Shown piece after piece: positions 44,813-53,717 of a DNA stretch of 64,000 nucleotides. The position numbers and the translations under genes are program-made. The notes under the pieces are model-generated. The model saw nothing but the letters and a program-made list of their open reading frames with translations. It was not told the DNA's origin and did not search any database. The first letter of the stretch is position 1. Every line of letters begins with the position of its first letter. This DNA is from Ignavibacteria bacterium (GTDB lineage: Bacteria > Bacteroidota > Ignavibacteria > UBA10030): assembly GCA_016873805.1 (NCBI GenBank), contig VGVZ01000007.1, positions 62,001 to 126,000 on the forward strand, written 5' to 3'.

Positions 44813-45766
44813 TTGAACCCTATTGCCATCGACGTGAAGAATCTTGTCAAGGTTTACCACAAACGCGGGCAACCTCCCGTGCGCGCGCTCGATGGAATTT
44901 CTTTTGCTGTCCCGCGCGGGCAGATATTCGGTCTGCTCGGTCCGAACGGTGCCGGAAAGACAACGACGCTGAAGATTCTGACAACCCTCCTTCCGGCAAC
45001 TTCCGGCTCGGCCCATATCCTTGGTTTCGACGTCGAGAGACAACCCTTCGAGGTACGAAAGAACATCTGCGTTGTGCTCCAGGAGAATGCGGCCGATCTC
45101 TATCTCTCGCTCCGTGACAATCTTCGGACGTACGGCCGCTTTCATGGATTGGACGCGCGCGAAACTGAAACACGCGCGAACCATGTGACCGAGCTGTTTG
45201 ACCTTGGCGAGTACCGAAACCAGCGGCTCATCGATCTGAGCGGCGGTTTGAAAAGGCGACTGCAGGTTGCAAAGGTCTTTATGGTCGACAAGCAGGTCGT
45301 CTTTCTGGACGAAGCGACCACCGGTATGGACGCGATCAACAAACGGACAACAATCCAGGCGATCAAACAGGAAGCGCGGAAAGGGCGGACGATCGTTCTC
45401 ACGACTCATATACTTGCGGAGGCGGAGGAATTGTGCGATTCGCTTGTCATTGTCGACCGAGGGAGAATTGCGGCATCCGGTTCGGTGGAGGATGTCAAGT
45501 TGATCGGATTCAAGTTTGTCCATGTCACGATGATGTTCCGTCGTCTCAATCCGCGCACCATCGCGGCGCTGAGACAATTCACTCCTGTGTCGATGGAAAC
45601 CCGAAACACAAGCATCGAGATGACGCTGAAAAAAGAGTCCGATGTGCTGAAGGTGCTCCGCGCCGCGAAGCGTGACAAGAACTTCGTAAACTTCGAGGTC
45701 GGCGGGGCCACGCTGGAAGACGTGTTCGTCGAACTCGTGCGAATGCCGAGGGAGGAGAGTCGATGA
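44813..45766 (+). CDS. ABC exporter ATP-binding protein (DrrA type)
   Basis: The ATPase has Walker A GPNGAGKTTTLK, signature LSGGLKRRLQVAK, Walker B VVFLDEATTGMD and H-loop TTHILAEAEELCD. The C-terminal extension (MTLKKESDVLKVLRA...TLEDVFVEL) is typical of the DrrA/ABC-2 exporter group. The TTG at 44813 lies just after GGAGGAGG, tight spacing; a GTG at 44789 is an alternative. It overlaps its permease gene by four bases (ATGA). Substrate unknown; drug, lipid or polysaccharide export are possible. Confidence 0.9.
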   Translation: MNPIAIDVKNLVKVYHKRGQPPVRALDGISFAVPRGQIFGLLGPNGAGKTTTLKILTTLLPATSGSAHILGFDVERQPFEVRKNICVVLQENAADLYLSLRDNLRTYGRFHGLDARETETRANHVTELFDLGEYRNQRLIDLSGGLKRRLQVAKVFMVDKQVVFLDEATTGMDAINKRTTIQAIKQEARKGRTIVLTTHILAEAEELCDSLVIVDRGRIAASGSVEDVKLIGFKFVHVTMMFRRLNPRTIAALRQFTPVSMETRNTSIEMTLKKESDVLKVLRAAKRDKNFVNFEVGGATLEDVFVELVRMPREESR

Positions 45767-46524
45767 AGGCAATTCTGGCAGTTATGTACCGCGAATACAA
45801 GATTCGCATCTCGAGTCTGACGTGGCTTTTCTATGACTTGCTGATGCCGTTCGCGTATCTGCTCATTTTTGGGATCGGCTTCGATCGCGCATTCTCGACC
45901 GGCATCATGCTGTCGGGAGAATTCGTCACGTACAATGACTTCTTTCTTGCGGGTGTCCTTTCCATGGCATGCTTTGGGATAGCGATCAACACTTCGTACG
46001 GATTCTTCGTCGACAGGGACAACGGAATCTTCTATGAATTTCTCACCTATCCGATGACGCGCGGGCAGTTTCTCTTGGGGAAGATCACGTTCAACTGTGC
46101 GACATCGCTCGTGCAGACTCTTATTGCGGTGTTGCTCGGTGCGTGGGTTCTCGAGATCGGCATCCGATGGGAATTGCTCCTCTTCGTTCTTGCCGCCGTG
46201 GTTCTTGGTACGTCCGGATGGTTCTTCTTTCTGACGATTTTCGCGTTGCGCATCAGACGGAACGACATGTTCAACACATTCATCAATGTCGCGTATTTCG
46301 TTCTGCTGTTCGTGTCGAGCCTCTTTTATCCCATCGAACCACTTCCCGGGTGGATGCAGACGGTTGCCTACGCGAATCCATTGACATGGCATACCGACGC
46401 CTTGCGATATTTCACCATCGGCTTGGGCGATCTCTCGACAATCGCTCTGGAGCTTGTCGGATTTGTGCTCTTTCTTCTTGCTTCATTCTGGCTTGCGGTC
46501 CGGAGTATACAACGATTGATCTGA
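45763..46524 (+). CDS. ABC-2 type exporter permease
   Basis: The 253-residue integral membrane protein has about six helices and ABC-2 signatures: TWLFYDLLMPFAYLLIFGIGF at the start and SSLFYPIEPLPGWMQTVAYANPLTW (quoted start SSLFYPIEPLPGWMQ) near the end, the usual DrrB/NodJ-like arrangement. It pairs with the overlapping upstream ATPase to form an exporter. The VKOR gene begins 47 bases later behind a GGAGG site, so the four plus-strand genes may form one transcription unit. Confidence 0.9.
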   Translation: MKAILAVMYREYKIRISSLTWLFYDLLMPFAYLLIFGIGFDRAFSTGIMLSGEFVTYNDFFLAGVLSMACFGIAINTSYGFFVDRDNGIFYEFLTYPMTRGQFLLGKITFNCATSLVQTLIAVLLGAWVLEIGIRWELLLFVLAAVVLGTSGWFFFLTIFALRIRRNDMFNTFINVAYFVLLFVSSLFYPIEPLPGWMQTVAYANPLTWHTDALRYFTIGLGDLSTIALELVGFVLFLLASFWLAVRSIQRLI

Positions 46525-46571
46525 GCCGGTGAGCCGGCGCAGTTCATATAACTTCGGAGGACTGGTCAATC

Positions 46572-46991
46572 ATGGTTCTTGAACGTTGGCTCCTTTTTGC
46601 CGCCTCCATCGTCGGTATCTGGATCTCTCTCGGTTTTGCCCTCTTGGCGAAAGGGGTGCTCTCGCCGCGCAGCACATTCCTTCCGCGGTTCTGCCGACTC
46701 GATGAGACTCAATGTGCGAAGATCTTCTCAGCCCCGGAAGCGCGGTTGTTCAGTCTGCCGAACTTCTGGCTCGGATTGATCTACTACTCGCTTCTCCTTG
46801 TCGCCTCGATCAGCCAATTCGTTCTCGAACTGGGCCTGTTCGGATTCTTCTTCGCGTCTCTGGTCACCGTTGCTGTTGGTGTGTATCTAACCTATATTCT
46901 GCTCGTCAAAATGCAGACCCGCTGTCTCCTCTGTTTCATCGCGCACGTTCTCAACATGATCGTCTCACTCATTCTTCTTTCACTCCTATGA
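46572..46991 (+). CDS. Vitamin K epoxide reductase (VKOR)-family protein
   Basis: The 139-residue protein has four membrane helices and the four expected cysteines: a loop pair Cys41 and Cys48 (FCRLDETQCAKIF) and the active-site CLLC (Cys118-Cys121) next to FIAHVLN. LFSLPNFWLGLIYYS matches the conserved VKOR S-x-LFG-P-x-xxGL-YY pattern. Bacterial VKORs reoxidise a periplasmic DsbA-like partner and pass electrons to quinone. No fused or adjacent thioredoxin domain is present, so the partner is elsewhere. Its stop overlaps the next ATG. Confidence 0.88.
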   Translation: MVLERWLLFAASIVGIWISLGFALLAKGVLSPRSTFLPRFCRLDETQCAKIFSAPEARLFSLPNFWLGLIYYSLLLVASISQFVLELGLFGFFFASLVTVAVGVYLTYILLVKMQTRCLLCFIAHVLNMIVSLILLSLL

Positions 46992-47929
46992 ACAAGAACG
47001 GGCTGTACTATCACCCGTCGTTTCTGAATCACAATACGGGTCATGGCCATCCGGAACGTCCCGAGAGACTACGAACGCTGATGAGCCACCTCCTGAACTC
47101 ACCGGTTTGGAAGAAGCTCGATCATCTCCAACCGTCACCGGCGAACCGGGAATGGATTCACCTCGTTCATCCCGAGGAATATGTCGGGATGATCGAAACC
47201 CGATGCCGGCGGGGGGATCAGATTCTTGATTCGGGCGACACTCATGTGTGCCGGGAGTCGTTCGATATTGCGCTCATTGCCGCGGGGGGAGTTATCGAGG
47301 CGGTCGATCAGGTCTTGGGGGGGAAGCTTGTGAGTGCCTTCTGTGCCGGCCGACCTCCCGGGCATCATGCCGGAACTTCTACCGTGATGGGATTTTGTCT
47401 CTTCAACAATATCGCGATCGGCGCACGATACGCACAGAAGAACCATGGGATTCGGCGTGTGGCGATCGTCGATTGGGACGTGCATCATGGAAACGGAACT
47501 CAAGAGATTTTCTACGAAGATGATTCGGTACTGTTTGTGAGTCTGCACCAGTATCCGTTTTATCCGGGGACGGGGGCGAAAGGAGAGCGGGGAAGGGAAA
47601 AAGGGGAGGGATTCACGGTGAACATTCCGATGAATGCCGGAAGCGGAGAGCGAGAATATGTCGAGGCATTCGATGTGGAAGTCATTCCAACGCTCAACGC
47701 ATTTCGGCCGGAGCTCTTGATGATCTCAGCGGGATTCGATGCGCATCGAGATGATCCTCTTGCGCAAATCGAATTGACGGATTGTTCCTATGGGATACTC
47801 ACGGAAAAGGTACGAGGGGTAGCCGAAAAACATTGTGGCGGAAGAATTGTCTCGGTCCTCGAAGGGGGCTACGATCTCCAAGCACTGGCGAGGAGCGTGG
47901 AGAAACATCTTGAAGCGCTTCTGAGCTAG
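46988..47929 (+). CDS. Histone deacetylase family protein (acetoin utilisation/deacetylase-like)
   Basis: The ATG at 46988 overlaps the VKOR stop codon, and the track's earlier start lies inside VKOR in another frame. The 313 residues carry HPERPERL, RPPGHHAG (active-site His pair), DWDVHHGNGTQEIFY (zinc Asp and His) and SAGFDAHRDDPLA, all class II HDAC-like hallmarks. Bacterial homologues deacetylate small acetylated amines such as polyamines or acetylated proteins. The link with VKOR and an exporter is not explained by known pathways. Confidence 0.93.
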   Translation: MNKNGLYYHPSFLNHNTGHGHPERPERLRTLMSHLLNSPVWKKLDHLQPSPANREWIHLVHPEEYVGMIETRCRRGDQILDSGDTHVCRESFDIALIAAGGVIEAVDQVLGGKLVSAFCAGRPPGHHAGTSTVMGFCLFNNIAIGARYAQKNHGIRRVAIVDWDVHHGNGTQEIFYEDDSVLFVSLHQYPFYPGTGAKGERGREKGEGFTVNIPMNAGSGEREYVEAFDVEVIPTLNAFRPELLMISAGFDAHRDDPLAQIELTDCSYGILTEKVRGVAEKHCGGRIVSVLEGGYDLQALARSVEKHLEALLS

Positions 47930-47983
47930 TCCCGTCTCAACGCCTGGTCTTCCGTGTCGACTGAGCGAAAGGATATTCACATC

Positions 47984-48319
47984 TCATAGATCTTCGACGA
48001 AGACCGCCCGAACCAATTCACTCAATACCCTTCCCCTGTGCCGATGCTTCTCTCCCTCGGGGATGAAGACGCCGTCACCCGGTCGGAACGTTCGGACTGC
48101 ATCACGAAACTCCAGCTCAAACTCGCCATCGAGGATTATCCCGTAGTGTCCCTTCGAACACCAATGCGGCGTCATCTCCTGTGTATACTCAACAAATCGG
48201 AGTCGTTTGCCCTCCCGCTCACATGACTTGTCTCTTACCCCGGGCATCCGCGAATTCCATTCTATCCGCGCAAAGTCGACGACGTAATGATCCATACCGG
48301 TGTTCCGAATCAGATTCAT
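47984..48319 (-). CDS. Small cupin-domain protein
   Basis: The single-domain beta-barrel protein (111 residues from the ATG at 48319, or 103 from 48295) has cupin motif 1 around TPHWCSKGHYGIILDGEFEL and motif 2 in FRPGDGVFIPEGEKHRHRG. His and Glu residues there suggest a bound metal. The N-terminal part (FARIEWNSRMPGVRDKS) matches a recurrent small-cupin group with no known reaction. It begins 21 bases after the cysteine synthase stop, so it is co-transcribed with that gene. The track's longer start lies inside cysteine synthase. Confidence 0.82.
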   Translation of the reverse strand: MNLIRNTGMDHYVVDFARIEWNSRMPGVRDKSCEREGKRLRFVEYTQEMTPHWCSKGHYGIILDGEFELEFRDAVRTFRPGDGVFIPEGEKHRHRGRVLSELVRAVFVEDL

Positions 48320-48339
48320 TGATGGTGTGATTGTTCTTC

Positions 48340-49455
48340 TCAATATCTCCGAGGACACGGGGGGAGCGAGGCCTCGTGGATGACCTCGGGCGGAACGCCA
48401 TCGAGACATTCCTCCGGGTCGCAGCACGTGTAGCAGACTCGCTTGAGGGCCCGGAATCCCGTGAGCTGAATGTGGGGAGTGAGGAAGTCAGCTTTGATCG
48501 GTTCCTGACGCAGAAGATCGGTGCTGAGGTACTTCTTGTTGTCGTCGGCGAAAATTGTGACCACGACTGCATCAGGGCCGAGGTTGTCCTGTATCATCAC
48601 TGCGCCGAGAAAATTTCCGCCAGACGATATTCCCACACCCAGTCCCAATTGCTCCGCAAGACTCTGAGCCATGATGATGGCATCGCCGTCATCGACGCTG
48701 ATCACAGAATCGAGTGACTTCAGATTGACGATCGGAGGGATAAATTCGTCGGAGATTCCCTGGATGCGGTGCATGCCCACCTTACAGCCGGTGGAAAGCG
48801 TGGGCGAGTTCGATGGTTCGAGCGGATGAACCCGGATGGAAGGATGTTTCTCTTTCAGAAAGCGTCCCGCGCCCATGATTGTCCCGCCGGTCCCAACGCC
48901 GGCGACAAACGCATCGGGGAACTTGCCTCGGAACCTTAGTTGCCACCAGATCTCACACCCGGTCGTCCGGTAGTGCGCATCGACGTTGTCGTTGTTTGAA
49001 AACTGACGCGGGAGAAACGCGTTCGCTGTCCGTTGAGCCATCTCCTCGGCCTGCCGAATGCTGCCGAGAAATCCTCCCGCCTCCTTGCTGACGAGCACGA
49101 TTTCGGCACCTAGGCTTCGGATGAGATTGATCCTCTCCTCGCTCATCCAGCTCGGCATGAAGATCGTGACCTGATGTCCCAGCGCCTTCCCGATGGCGGA
49201 GAAGGCGATGCCGGTGTTCCCGCTTGTGGCCTCGATAATTCGGTCACCTGGTTTAAGGAGATCTCTGCTGTACGCCTGCTCCAGGACATGCAAAGCCATC
49301 CGGTCCTTGATACTGCCGGTCATATTCAGATTCTCGGCCTTCGCGTAGAGAATCCGTCTCGACCCGCGGAACGTGTACTCGATCTCCAGCAACGGCGTGT
49401 TTCCGATGAGGCAAGATAGACCTCGGATCCGCTGCAGGTGCTCAGAATCTTTCAT
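48340..49455 (-). CDS. Cysteine synthase-family PLP enzyme with Cys-rich C-terminal tail
   Basis: This fold-II PLP enzyme has the Schiff-base Lys in [11 protein letters not shown], substrate loop [11 protein letters not shown] and PLP phosphate loop [12 protein letters not shown], as in O-acetylserine sulfhydrylase or cystathionine beta-synthase. The ATG at 49455 follows GGGAG. At 371 residues it exceeds CysK (~310). The extra C-terminus contains [13 protein letters not shown], which could bind a metal or serve a redox purpose. A cupin gene follows. Whether it makes cysteine, cystathionine or another amino acid is unresolved. Confidence 0.88.
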   Translation of the reverse strand: MKDSEHLQRIRGLSCLIGNTPLLEIEYTFRGSRRILYAKAENLNMTGSIKDRMALHVLEQAYSRDLLKPGDRIIEATSGNTGIAFSAIGKALGHQVTIFMPSWMSEERINLIRSLGAEIVLVSKEAGGFLGSIRQAEEMAQRTANAFLPRQFSNNDNVDAHYRTTGCEIWWQLRFRGKFPDAFVAGVGTGGTIMGAGRFLKEKHPSIRVHPLEPSNSPTLSTGCKVGMHRIQGISDEFIPPIVNLKSLDSVISVDDGDAIIMAQSLAEQLGLGVGISSGGNFLGAVMIQDNLGPDAVVVTIFADDNKKYLSTDLLRQEPIKADFLTPHIQLTGFRALKRVCYTCCDPEECLDGVPPEVIHEASLPPCPRRY

Positions 49456-49509
49456 CGGAACTCCCAAAATGTGATTTGCGTCGGCTACGCCGGATTGAAC
49501 GTCGCTGCA

Positions 49510-49926
49510 TCAGGTCGTTGTGCCTCTCTCGTGCTCCTCGGGCCGCGCGGGATTTGGTTTCGCCAACCACGCCTCAGCGTCTTTGGAAGAACGAAACACG
49601 CGCAGAGTGACCGATGCCTGGTCAAGATGGGCGGACAACATTCGCATCATCCCGTACGAAAGCTCCGAACCCGTCACGACTGCCCATCGTGATCCGACGA
49701 GGTGGTCGGAGAGACGGGCGAGGTGCGCCGAAGTGAACTTGACTTGCTGGGTGGAGATGTTCCTGGTTACTTGCGTGTGATCTGAGAAGATGTCGAAACC
49801 GCGTTCAAATGCCGGATCATGAATCGCGGTGTCAATAGCGTGCACAATATCATCGATGGAGAATTCTCCGCGAACAACAGCGCAGATCCTCTTCCTGTGC
49901 GCGTCGACCCAGCAATCGATTGGCAT
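49510..49926 (-). CDS. SpoIIAA/STAS-like small protein
   Basis: The 138-residue protein from the ATG at 49926 shows alternating beta/alpha segments: KRICAVVRGEFSIDDIVHAI, FDIFSDHTQVTRNIS, RWAVVTGSELSYGMMRML, LRVFRSSKDAEAWL. This resembles the SpoIIAA-like/STAS group of cytosolic single-domain proteins, which usually lack a defined function. Its start has no strong ribosome site; a TTG at 49968 is the alternative. It lies upstream of the cysteine synthase gene on the same strand, with a 54-base gap. Confidence 0.68.
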   Translation of the reverse strand: MPIDCWVDAHRKRICAVVRGEFSIDDIVHAIDTAIHDPAFERGFDIFSDHTQVTRNISTQQVKFTSAHLARLSDHLVGSRWAVVTGSELSYGMMRMLSAHLDQASVTLRVFRSSKDAEAWLAKPNPARPEEHERGTTT

Positions 49927-50123
49927 TGCGATGTTCGATTCTACTTGTTTCTTGCCGGCATGATCCAATTCTGATCAATCACAACAGTAAGTGTAATGCA
50001 AATCTGACTCAATTTCAAAGCACGCGAATTGACCTCACCCTGCGTCTGATCAAAACAAGCCGTGGCCCTCCTGCTATCATCCCTCAAATCCGAAGTGGGC
50101 TCATTGCATCCGTATCGAGTGGA

Positions 50124-50459
50124 CTAGTCCTTCATGAACCACAAAATATGCCCGCAGGAATTGCACACATAGTTATCTGCCTGTTTGTTTGCCCATTCAA
50201 TGCCGAAGAAGGTCATCCCCGGAGTATTCAGGAGTGTCTGCCGTTTCCAGAATTGATCATGTCCGCAAATGGGACAAACGAGCTTGTGCGCGTTGATGAA
50301 CCTCTCCGAAGCACCTTCTTTTGAGAGGCTCTCGGCCCGCTCAAGAATCGGCTTCTTCTCTTCTTCACCAACCTTTTCAAAGCACTGATTGCAGAGGGAA
50401 TCAGTCACGAAATGATATCTGGAAGGATATTCGTTGCCGCATGTGCTGCATCGGTGCAT
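50124..50459 (-). CDS. Small zinc-ribbon protein
   Basis: The 111-residue protein has three CxxC knuckles at the ends and middle: CSTCGNEY with CNQC, CPICGHDQFW, and CNSCGHILWF. Four further residues around WKRQTLLNTPGMTFFGIEWANK match the short zinc-ribbon proteins found widely in environmental genomes, whose function is unknown. GAAAGG lies before the ATG at 50459. It is probably cytosolic and binds two zinc ions. No operon partner is clear. Confidence 0.75.
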   Translation of the reverse strand: MHRCSTCGNEYPSRYHFVTDSLCNQCFEKVGEEEKKPILERAESLSKEGASERFINAHKLVCPICGHDQFWKRQTLLNTPGMTFFGIEWANKQADNYVCNSCGHILWFMKD

Positions 50460-50547
50460 TGTTGTGCCTTTCTCGGTGGGAATGTGAGGGATCGTGAGGG
50501 ATGGAATTCCTGTCCGTCGAGTTGCAACGAGGGTCTTGTGATTCCGT

Positions 50548-51120
50548 CTAGCGAAGCCGCTTCCTCATGATTGGACGTGTCGGCGAACGTCGAGCGACTT
50601 CCTTGAACCCGGCGCGGGCAAAACTGCTCGATATTCCCGTCCATGCGAACACCGGGGGAATCTCCCGTGCCGATGTCGGCTCCACAGGATAGCCCTCGAT
50701 GAGGCGCGCCCCCCGGGACTTTGCGTACCTCGCGGCGGCACGAAGGAGTTTTGTCGAGATTCCCTTGTTCCGATACGACCGCTCGACAAACAAGCAGCTC
50801 ACCGACCAGCACGGCTGAGCATCGACGGGCTGAAGGATACGAGAACGTGCAAGGGCGGGGAACTCCGATCGGGGAGCAATCGAGCACCATCCGATTGCTC
50901 TTCCTTCGTGGTATGCGAGAATGCCGGGGACTTTTCCGGCGGCAACGATTCGTTTCATCGAGCGTCTGTTTCCATCCCCTTTGTGGGATTCAAACTTCTT
51001 CCGCGTGATCCGCCACAACATGCACCAGCATCCTCCGCACGCACCTCGTTCGCCGAACAGCGCCTCAAGGTCGTTCCATCGGGATGGTGTGAGAGGTTGA
51101 AATGTGAGATGCTTGACCAT
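50548..51120 (-). CDS. GNAT-family N-acetyltransferase
   Basis: The product of 190 residues from the ATG at 51120 has an N-terminal Cys-containing segment (GERGACGGCWCMLWRI) and a GNAT acetyl-CoA site around VERSYRNKGISTKLLRAAARYAKSRGA, with the R-x-x-G-x-S/A pattern in RNKGIS. The GACGGCWCM element recurs in a well-known group of uncharacterised GNAT proteins that contain a cysteine-rich N-terminus. The substrate is unknown. It is transcribed alone or with the zinc-ribbon gene downstream. Confidence 0.85.
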   Translation of the reverse strand: MVKHLTFQPLTPSRWNDLEALFGERGACGGCWCMLWRITRKKFESHKGDGNRRSMKRIVAAGKVPGILAYHEGRAIGWCSIAPRSEFPALARSRILQPVDAQPCWSVSCLFVERSYRNKGISTKLLRAAARYAKSRGARLIEGYPVEPTSAREIPPVFAWTGISSSFARAGFKEVARRSPTRPIMRKRLR

Positions 51121-51204
51121 ACCTCTCAGACGGACGGCACACACGCGAGATTCAATACGCGGGATGTCGCCGAGAATGTTGGGAGAGCAGTAACGATCGG
51201 AAGA

Positions 51205-51402
51205 TCACGAAGCAGATTTTGGCTTCCACAGAAGAAGCAATCCCGTGACAACAAGAAGTGCTCCGCCAGCCAGTCCGAATACTTGTTTGTACCCCATGCC
51301 GGGAGTACTCCCCAGTCCGATAAAATCTGCCGCAAGAGACAGAATCAGGACAAGGATGCCGAGGGTGAGGACGACAATGCCAGCTTTCTTCTTATCCTTC
51401 AT
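51205..51402 (-). CDS. Small two-helix membrane protein (DUF3185-like)
   Basis: The 65-residue protein has two hydrophobic helices (AGIVVLTLGILVLILSLAADF and FGLAGGALLVVTGLLLLW), separated by a short glycine-rich loop and followed by a basic tail. The pattern resembles DUF3185-type small inner-membrane proteins. A GAGGTGG site lies before the ATG at 51402. The function is unknown. Confidence 0.75.
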   Translation of the reverse strand: MKDKKKAGIVVLTLGILVLILSLAADFIGLGSTPGMGYKQVFGLAGGALLVVTGLLLLWKPKSAS

Positions 51403-51677
51403 ATTGCCACCTCGATTATCATGAAAGTTGATTACCGTCCGGACAGCCGCGGGTCTGCCGGATCAGTGTGTCGCACACAGATAGTGGATTCGGAAGAACA
51501 TTGATCTGAAGGGGGTTCTGCCGCGTTGGATTGCCGTGAAGCCGTTTGCCCCCATAGCCTCGACCACGGTGTCAATATTGTACAGCAACGGCGGTTCAAT
51601 ATCAACTGCATTAAATATCGCACTTGGACTTCACGGACGCAGAGCGACGAGCGTGGTTCTTGTCGGTTGATCAACTT

Positions 51678-52259
51678 CTAGGTGCTGCCGATGCTGGGTT
51701 TCTCGCGGACAAGCATTCGCGTCAATATGAATCCCACGCCTGTCCCCAGACCGAGAATTGCGCCGCTTCCGATCCCTCGCAAGAAGAACCAGGATGCTGC
51801 AACGTCTGTGGCGATCTCGCGTTCACCGAAGATGAAGACGTCCAGAAAGGTCATGACAAGATAGACGGCGATCCAGCTTGCCAGCCAGATGATGAGCGGG
51901 AGGAACAACGAATTGCGGATGTTCTCAGGTTGAAGCAGTCTCCAGGCAACAAATGCGAGTCCGCCGATGAGGACAAACCACAAGACAGTTGTGGAAATTC
52001 TCAAGAACGAGCTATGTTCAAACCAGAGGAGGAAGAACAGGAGCGCTGCGATTCCGGAGAACGAAAGAAAGATTCTGCGCGCCTCGGATTCGAGAGAGTT
52101 GTAGAGCAGAACGCCGATGAGACCGAAAATCGTGAAGCTGAACATCGAACTTCCTGGGTCCAAGATTCCCGGGCTCAGCGCAATGTAACCGACAACGATA
52201 AAGCAGAACGCCTCAATCACAACGGCGAGGGCGAACGTGCGGAAGGAATGAATCGTCAT
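51678..52259 (-). CDS. Hypothetical integral membrane protein
   Basis: Starting at the ATG at 52259 behind GGGGATCTC, the product has 193 residues and about five or six membrane helices (VVIEAFCFIVVGYIALSPGIL, FTIFGLIGVLLYN, IAALLFFLLWF, LWFVLIGGLAFVAW, FLPLIIWLASWIAVYLVMTF). A charged final segment ends at REKPS. I do not recognise a family. It stands between small accessory genes with no evident partner. The track's longer start at 52331 has no good ribosome site. Confidence 0.72.
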   Translation of the reverse strand: MTIHSFRTFALAVVIEAFCFIVVGYIALSPGILDPGSSMFSFTIFGLIGVLLYNSLESEARRIFLSFSGIAALLFFLLWFEHSSFLRISTTVLWFVLIGGLAFVAWRLLQPENIRNSLFLPLIIWLASWIAVYLVMTFLDVFIFGEREIATDVAASWFFLRGIGSGAILGLGTGVGFILTRMLVREKPSIGST

Positions 52260-52780
52260 GAGATCCCCAGGAAAAGAAGCTCTGATCTTTTCATTATGCA
52301 AGTCTACGATTGGTTTGTTGGCGATGTTCACGCACGAGAGCGGCCATCACCCCATGTCGAGACACGCGGGTTAAACAACATGCCTGCCGTTGGTCGTACC
52401 GGCAGTTGGCACAGAAAGCGTCCATTACTCCCTCGGTGATGCGTCAAATGTAGCTGGCTGAGAGAACAGAATCAAGGCGATTCGAACGGCTGTGATGTCC
52501 CTGCAACAGAGCGCCCGCGATGTCGGAACCTTTGTTGCAATGATAGCATCTAATGATACGACCTCCCACGGATTCTCTTGCTTTGCGGCGAATCTTCCCA
52601 TATATTTGTCGGGCAGATTTTGAAGGGAACTGAGGAAGGAGAGTTGAGCGTTATCACATCTGACCAGCACAATTTGTCCCGAGGACGAGGCGTGTTGGTC
52701 TTTGCATATGGTGTTGTCATGTCGGAAAACGAAATCAATACCCACACAACGGTGTCGAAGGAGGCGTACGTCGAAGGAGT
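52260..52780. other. Intergenic region before htpX
   Basis: This divergent-promoter region contains no convincing gene. A short hairpin (CTGCCG...CGGCAG) lies near 52381-52404. The 68-codon plus-strand ORF ending at 52784 overlaps the htpX start in ATGA fashion but has no recognisable domain and begins at TTG, so I do not call it. AAGGAG directly before the ATG at 52781 is the htpX ribosome site. Promoters must be here but could not be placed. Confidence 0.4.
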
Positions 52781-53638
52781 ATGAACACATTCAAGACTTT
52801 TCTGTTGATGTTCGCGCTTACCCTGCTGTTGATTTTCATCGGCGGGATGATCGGTGGAGAGGGGGGCATGATCGTGGCCTTCATCTTTGCCGGATTGATG
52901 AATTTCGTCTCGTACTGGTTCAGTGACAAAATTGTTCTGAAGATCTATCGTGCGAAGGAACTGAGCCGGTCGGACATGCCGCGTCTCTTTCACATGACCG
53001 AAGAAATGACGGGTCGGGCCGGGCTTCCGATGCCCAGGTTGTATCTCATTCCGAGCGATCAACCGAATGCGTTCGCGACGGGGCGGAATCCCCAGCATGC
53101 GGCAGTTGCCGTCACAAACGGCATTCTGAAGATTCTCTCAGAGGACGAACTACGCGGAGTTATTGCTCATGAACTGGCGCACGTCAAGCATCGGGATATC
53201 CTCGTTGCTTCCGTTGCTGCCACGATCGCCGGAGCGATCAGCATGATCGCCTCGATGGCCAAATGGGCCCTGATCTTCGGCGGAAGGGGCGCAGATAACC
53301 GCGACGGCGGAAACCCCCTTGCCGCCCTTGCGATGATGATTGTCGCTCCCATCGCGGCCATGATGATTCAAATGGCGATCTCGCGTTCACGCGAGTTCCT
53401 GGCGGATGAAGGGGGTGCGAAAATGGCAGGCAATCCATTATCGCTGGCCAGCGCATTGAAGAAGCTCCACATCAAGGCCGAACAGATTCCGATGGAGGCG
53501 ACCCCGGCAACGGCTCATATGTTCATCGTTAGTCCGTTGAGCGGCGGCGGATTCTTGAAACTTTTTAGTACCCATCCCCCCATGGAGGAGCGAGTGGCGC
53601 GGCTTGAAGCGATGGTGTACGGAAGAGCGATCTCGTAG
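52781..53638 (+). CDS. htpX: Membrane zinc metalloprotease HtpX
   Basis: The 285-residue M48 protease has two N-terminal membrane helices, the [10 protein letters not shown] zinc site (HExxH) with the third ligand Glu in REFLADEGG, and family blocks [21 protein letters not shown] and [13 protein letters not shown]. HtpX degrades damaged inner-membrane proteins alongside FtsH; it is often heat- or envelope-stress-induced. The gene stands alone and is followed by a strong terminator. Spacing from AAGGAG to ATG is tight but usable. Confidence 0.95.
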   Translation: MNTFKTFLLMFALTLLLIFIGGMIGGEGGMIVAFIFAGLMNFVSYWFSDKIVLKIYRAKELSRSDMPRLFHMTEEMTGRAGLPMPRLYLIPSDQPNAFATGRNPQHAAVAVTNGILKILSEDELRGVIAHELAHVKHRDILVASVAATIAGAISMIASMAKWALIFGGRGADNRDGGNPLAALAMMIVAPIAAMMIQMAISRSREFLADEGGAKMAGNPLSLASALKKLHIKAEQIPMEATPATAHMFIVSPLSGGGFLKLFSTHPPMEERVARLEAMVYGRAIS

Positions 53639-53677
53639 CACGAAGCGCAGGATCCCGACGCGGGAAGCATGAACTGA

Positions 53678-53717
53678 AAGGGACTGGTGCCTTGGGGCAT
53701 CAGTCCTTTTGCTTTTC
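53678..53717. terminator. Intrinsic terminator after htpX
   Basis: A 12-bp stem (GGGACTGGTGCC at 53680-53691 with GGCATCAGTCCT at 53696-53707, two G-U pairs) has a TTGG loop and is followed by TTTTGCTTTT. It ends the htpX transcript. Its right arm overlaps the stop codon of the convergent DUF2721 gene, so it may serve both directions, although the minus-strand U-run is weaker. Confidence 0.8.

Noticed and set aside
52578-52784. 68-codon ORF overlapping the htpX start
   Set aside because: TTG start, no recognisable protein features; the overlap with htpX in ATGA form is probably chance.
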